Assembly: GCA_024233215.1 (NCBI GenBank)
Contig: JACKPW010000005.1
Span: forward strand, 124,001 to 188,000
Source of the DNA: Verrucomicrobiales bacterium
GTDB taxonomy: Bacteria > Verrucomicrobiota > Verrucomicrobiia > Limisphaerales > J093
Direction of reading: 5' to 3'
Length of the DNA: 64,000 nt
A model generated the notes under the pieces. The model searched no databases. It was not told the origin of the DNA and saw nothing but the letters and a program-made list of their open reading frames with translations. Positions 61,270-64,000 of the stretch are shown piece after piece. How positions within the stretch are numbered: the stretch's first letter is position 1; the number at the start of each line of letters is the position of its first letter. A program made the translations under genes and the position numbers.

Positions 61270-63615
61270 TCATTGCGGGGTCAGGGCCCCGTCGAGAATC
61301 AGGGTCTGCCCCGCGGTCGTCGGGAAATCCCGGACCCGGGTCTCGATCCGGACGCGGCACACCTGTTTCCGGTCTGATCGGATGACGGCTCGCTGCAGGT
61401 GTCCCTCCCGCCAGGTCAGGTCGACCGTGAAGCCACCGCGCGCCCGCAGGCCCCGGACTTCGCCGTCCGCCCAGTCGCCGGGCAGCGCGGGCAGGAGGTG
61501 GAGTTCGTGGTGCTGGCTTTGCAGCAGCATTTCCGCAATGCCCGCGCAGGCACCGAAGTTGCCGTCGATCTGGAAGGGGGGATGGGTGTCGAAGAGATTG
61601 GGCAACGTGGATCCGGCCAGCAGTTCGGTGAGCATCCGGTTGGCGTGGTCGCCGTCCAGCAACCGGGCCCAGAAATTGACCTTCCAGGCCTTGCTCCAGC
61701 CGGTGCCGCCGTCGCCCCGGAAAAGCAGGGACTGCCGGGCGGCGGCGAAGAAACCGGGGGTGCCGGTGTGGATTTCGTTTCCGGGGTGGAGGCCCCAGAG
61801 GTGGGAGACATGGCGGTGCTGGTTGCGGGGATCGTCCCGGTCGTCGAGCCACTCCTGGAGTTGACCGTGCCGGCCGATCTGGTTGGGGGCGATCCTGGCG
61901 CGGCGCTCGCGGAGCTGCGCGGCGAAGGCCGCGTCACGCTGCAGAATCGTGGCCGCGGCGGCGGTGTTGGCGAACAGGGCTCGAATGATCTGATGATCCA
62001 TGGTGGGACCGGCCACCAGGCCGCCGTTCTCGGGGGAATTGGAGGGTGTGCTGATCAACCAGCCGGTTCGCGGGTCCTCCACCAGAAAATCCAGAAAAAA
62101 CTCCGCGGCTCCTTTCATCAGCGGGTAGGCGGTCTCCTCGAGGAACGGGCGGTCGCCTGTGAACTGGTAGTGTTCCCACAGGTGCTGGCACAGCCAGGCG
62201 CCGCCGGTCACCCAGATGCCATGGTTGCTGGCGTTGATCGGGGCGGTGCCGCGCCAGAGATCGGTGTTGTGGTGCAGGACCCATCCGCGGGCCCCGTAGT
62301 GTTCGCGTGCCGTCTCGGCCCCGGTCTCCGCCACGTCGGCGATCAGGTCGAACAGCGGGGCATGGCATTCGGGAAGATTCGTCACCTCCACGGGCCAGTA
62401 GTTCATCTCCGTGTTGATGTTCACCGTCCACTTGCTGTCCCAAGGCGGTTTGAGGCTCTCGTTCCAGATTCCCTGGAGATTCGCCGGTTGACTCCCCGGC
62501 CGACTGCTCGCGATCAGGAGGTACCGACCGTACTGGAAGTAGAGGGCCGGCAATTGGGGGTCAGGCCGCTCGCCGAAACGTTGCACGCGGACATCGGTCG
62601 GATCCTCGGCCGCGGCGTTCCGTCCCAGATCGAGCGTCACCCGGCGGAACAACTGCCGGTGATCCTCCTCATGGCGCTCGCGCAGTTGCCGGAAGGAGCG
62701 CTCCGCGGCCCTGGCCAGCGTGTTCCCACAGCGTTCCCCCGGGTCTGCGCTCACGTCGTGGTAATTCACGAAACTCGTGGCCGCCGCGAGCAGCAGGGTG
62801 ACCTGGTCGGCGTCCTCGATGAGAAGCCTGTCCGGGCTTTCTCGGACGCGCCCCCCGCGGGTGTTGACCTGTACCCGCGATTCAAACCGCAACACCGAGG
62901 GTTGCAGGGGAACCCCCCGTCCGGGCTCGAAGTCCCCGACGCGGCCGGACAGTCGCAGGGTCCGCCCGTCTGCCGCGGTGCTGGTGGTGGCGTCCGTATG
63001 GGGCGAGGTCAGGCGGACGGTGAGATTGAGCTGCGCCGGGCGGCTCGCGGTCACCTGCACCACCAGTACCTGGTCGGGGAAACTGCTGAACACCTCGCGT
63101 CGGAAAGTGGTGTCTCCCTCGCACCAGGTGGTCCAGGCCACGGCCCGGTCGAGATCGAGGCCCCGACGGTATTCGGTCACCTCGTCGCCTCCGGGAAAAT
63201 CCAGCCACAGGTCGCCGAAGGGTTGGTAGGCGAGTTGCCGGAGCGGCATGCTCATGAACTCCCGGCCGGCCAGTGCCTCGGCCTCCCGTTGGTTGCCTTC
63301 CGCCAAGAGCCGACGGATTTCCGGCAGGGCTTTTGCCGCCCCCGGGTGCACGTAGCTTTGGGGTGAACCCGCCCAGAGCGTGTCCTCGTTGAACTGGATA
63401 CGTTCACCCGGAAGCCCGCCAAACACCATGGCTCCGAGCCGACCGTTGCCGACGGGCAGCGCCTGGACCCAATTCGTGGCAGGGCGGTCATACCAGAGGC
63501 GCAGGTCGTCCGCTGGGGCGGCGGCCGTGGGGAGGTGACCGATGAGGAGCAAACCCAGCCCAAGCCCGGTGCGGCTCGAACGGAGGATCGGTGGGAGCAG
63601 GTCCATGGGTTTCAT
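61270..63615 (-). CDS. Secreted GH95 alpha-L-fucosidase-like enzyme
   Basis: 781 residues. A signal peptide (about 1-33) precedes a beta-sandwich domain (LPVGNGRLGAMVFGGLPGERIQFNEDTLWAGSP, given here as family hallmark in part) and an (alpha/alpha)6 barrel. Catalytic positions known from the Bifidobacterium enzyme have counterparts: Asn399 and Asn401 in VNINTEMNYWP and the general acid Glu529 in SNSPEN. A C-terminal beta domain ends the protein. Members hydrolyse alpha-1,2-linked L-fucose or galactose. Fits with the other secreted glycosidases here. Confidence 0.94.
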   Translation of the reverse strand: MKPMDLLPPILRSSRTGLGLGLLLIGHLPTAAAPADDLRLWYDRPATNWVQALPVGNGRLGAMVFGGLPGERIQFNEDTLWAGSPQSYVHPGAAKALPEIRRLLAEGNQREAEALAGREFMSMPLRQLAYQPFGDLWLDFPGGDEVTEYRRGLDLDRAVAWTTWCEGDTTFRREVFSSFPDQVLVVQVTASRPAQLNLTVRLTSPHTDATTSTAADGRTLRLSGRVGDFEPGRGVPLQPSVLRFESRVQVNTRGGRVRESPDRLLIEDADQVTLLLAAATSFVNYHDVSADPGERCGNTLARAAERSFRQLRERHEEDHRQLFRRVTLDLGRNAAAEDPTDVRVQRFGERPDPQLPALYFQYGRYLLIASSRPGSQPANLQGIWNESLKPPWDSKWTVNINTEMNYWPVEVTNLPECHAPLFDLIADVAETGAETAREHYGARGWVLHHNTDLWRGTAPINASNHGIWVTGGAWLCQHLWEHYQFTGDRPFLEETAYPLMKGAAEFFLDFLVEDPRTGWLISTPSNSPENGGLVAGPTMDHQIIRALFANTAAAATILQRDAAFAAQLRERRARIAPNQIGRHGQLQEWLDDRDDPRNQHRHVSHLWGLHPGNEIHTGTPGFFAAARQSLLFRGDGGTGWSKAWKVNFWARLLDGDHANRMLTELLAGSTLPNLFDTHPPFQIDGNFGACAGIAEMLLQSQHHELHLLPALPGDWADGEVRGLRARGGFTVDLTWREGHLQRAVIRSDRKQVCRVRIETRVRDFPTTAGQTLILDGALTPQ

Positions 63616-63724
63616 GAGTCTTTCTCAGTTCCGGCGATGGCGGACGGGAACGGTCCGTCTGCGCTGCTCCGCACGCGCCGGTCGGCCGGCACCTCCGGGG
63701 AGCCGGCCGGGGCGACCCGGGCCT

Positions 63725-63997
63725 TCAGGCAATCTGGAGCCGGGCGTCGTTGGCCAGCAGGTCATCGAGGCTCTTCCATTCGATGCCGCTCGTGCTGCGC
63801 AGCGTGTTCAGGTAGACACAGACCTTTTCCGGGGTGTGTTTGGCGAGCAGGTTTTCCACCGCCTGTTTGAGCTTGTCCGGGTCCATCTCGTCCGGGAATT
63901 CCTCCACCACCCCATCCTCGTTTTCCACCCCCAGATCTCCGAGAAACTCGATAAGCATCCCCTTTTCAGCCTTGAGGAGCCATTCCCGCAGCAGCAT
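63725..63997 (-). CDS. Small conserved hypothetical protein, possibly cut by the window edge
   Basis: 90 residues are visible from the ATG at 63997, three bases from the end of the window, so the true start may lie outside. Acidic and helical (MLIEFLGDLGVENEDGVVEE, DKLKQAVENLLAKHTPEKV, VYLNTLRSTSG). It resembles small verrucomicrobial proteins of unknown function. It lies 110 bases upstream of the GH95 gene on the same strand. Confidence 0.6.
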   Translation of the reverse strand: MLLREWLLKAEKGMLIEFLGDLGVENEDGVVEEFPDEMDPDKLKQAVENLLAKHTPEKVCVYLNTLRSTSGIEWKSLDDLLANDARLQIA

Positions 63998-64000
63998 GGC

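Noticed and set aside
61399..63366. Long plus-strand open frame (655 codons) opposite the GH95 gene
   Set aside because: Antisense shadow; GH95 motifs on the minus strand are unambiguous.

Overview
The window looks like a chromosomal piece of a GC-rich Verrucomicrobiota bacterium (Limisphaerales/Pedosphaera-like). This is inferred from content, not from a marker gene. The evidence is three prepilin-like proteins with the [24 protein letters not shown]-type N-terminus, secreted GxGYxYP, DUF6807, GH27 and GH95 proteins, a large LamG-repeat protein, an ECF sigma factor next to a Ser/Thr kinase-WD40 receptor, and many short palindromic repeats of the kind scattered through these genomes. No rRNA, tRNA or CRISPR array was seen.

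Layout. 1-1898: 3' part of uvrA. 1.9-2.9 kb: repeat-filled gap with a gene remnant. 2.9-9.9 kb: tightly coupled CUT2-type sugar ABC importer (binding lipoprotein, double ATPase, two permeases) followed by a secreted glycosidase-like protein and an exported O-methyltransferase. 10.8-16.3 kb: two prepilin-like proteins flanking alaS. 16.4-20.3 kb: compact operon of aldo/keto reductase, agmatine deiminase, ThpR and HemW. 20.7-24.3 kb: a large secreted protein, a DUF2934-like small protein and an ankyrin lipoprotein. 24.7-29.0 kb: ECF sigma factor and Zn-finger/kinase/TM/WD40 protein. 29.2-34.8 kb (minus strand): an apparent RiPP (ribosomally made, post-translationally modified peptide) operon. 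35.3-42.1 kb: oxidase-like membrane protein, methanol:corrinoid methyltransferase MtaB, a YjhG/YagF-type sugar-acid dehydratase, a rhomboid protease and an MBL-fold hydrolase. 42.4-43.6 kb: IS110-family transposase. 44.1-57.5 kb: carbohydrate- and surface-related genes (GxGYxYP, LamG-repeat protein, prepilin, DUF6807 plus Tat-exported Gfo/Idh oxidoreductase, outer-membrane barrel, GH27). 58-64 kb: a small protein, mutL with a zinc-ribbon partner, GH95 fucosidase and a partial small gene.

The most interesting part is 29.2-34.8 kb. A PatA/PatG-type subtilisin with a C-terminal PatG_C domain is followed by two short cysteine-rich peptides that share the leader motif MRLPxQxAPxxR. After these comes a NifS/IscS-type cysteine desulfurase fused to a second PatG_C domain, then an 84-residue Cys-containing protein. 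The arrangement suggests that PatG_C recruits the peptides to a protease and to a PLP enzyme acting on cysteine. I do not know of a characterised pathway with this composition.

A second theme is that short palindromic repeats have entered coding genes in frame, including the housekeeping genes uvrA and alaS, lengthening their products without breaking them.
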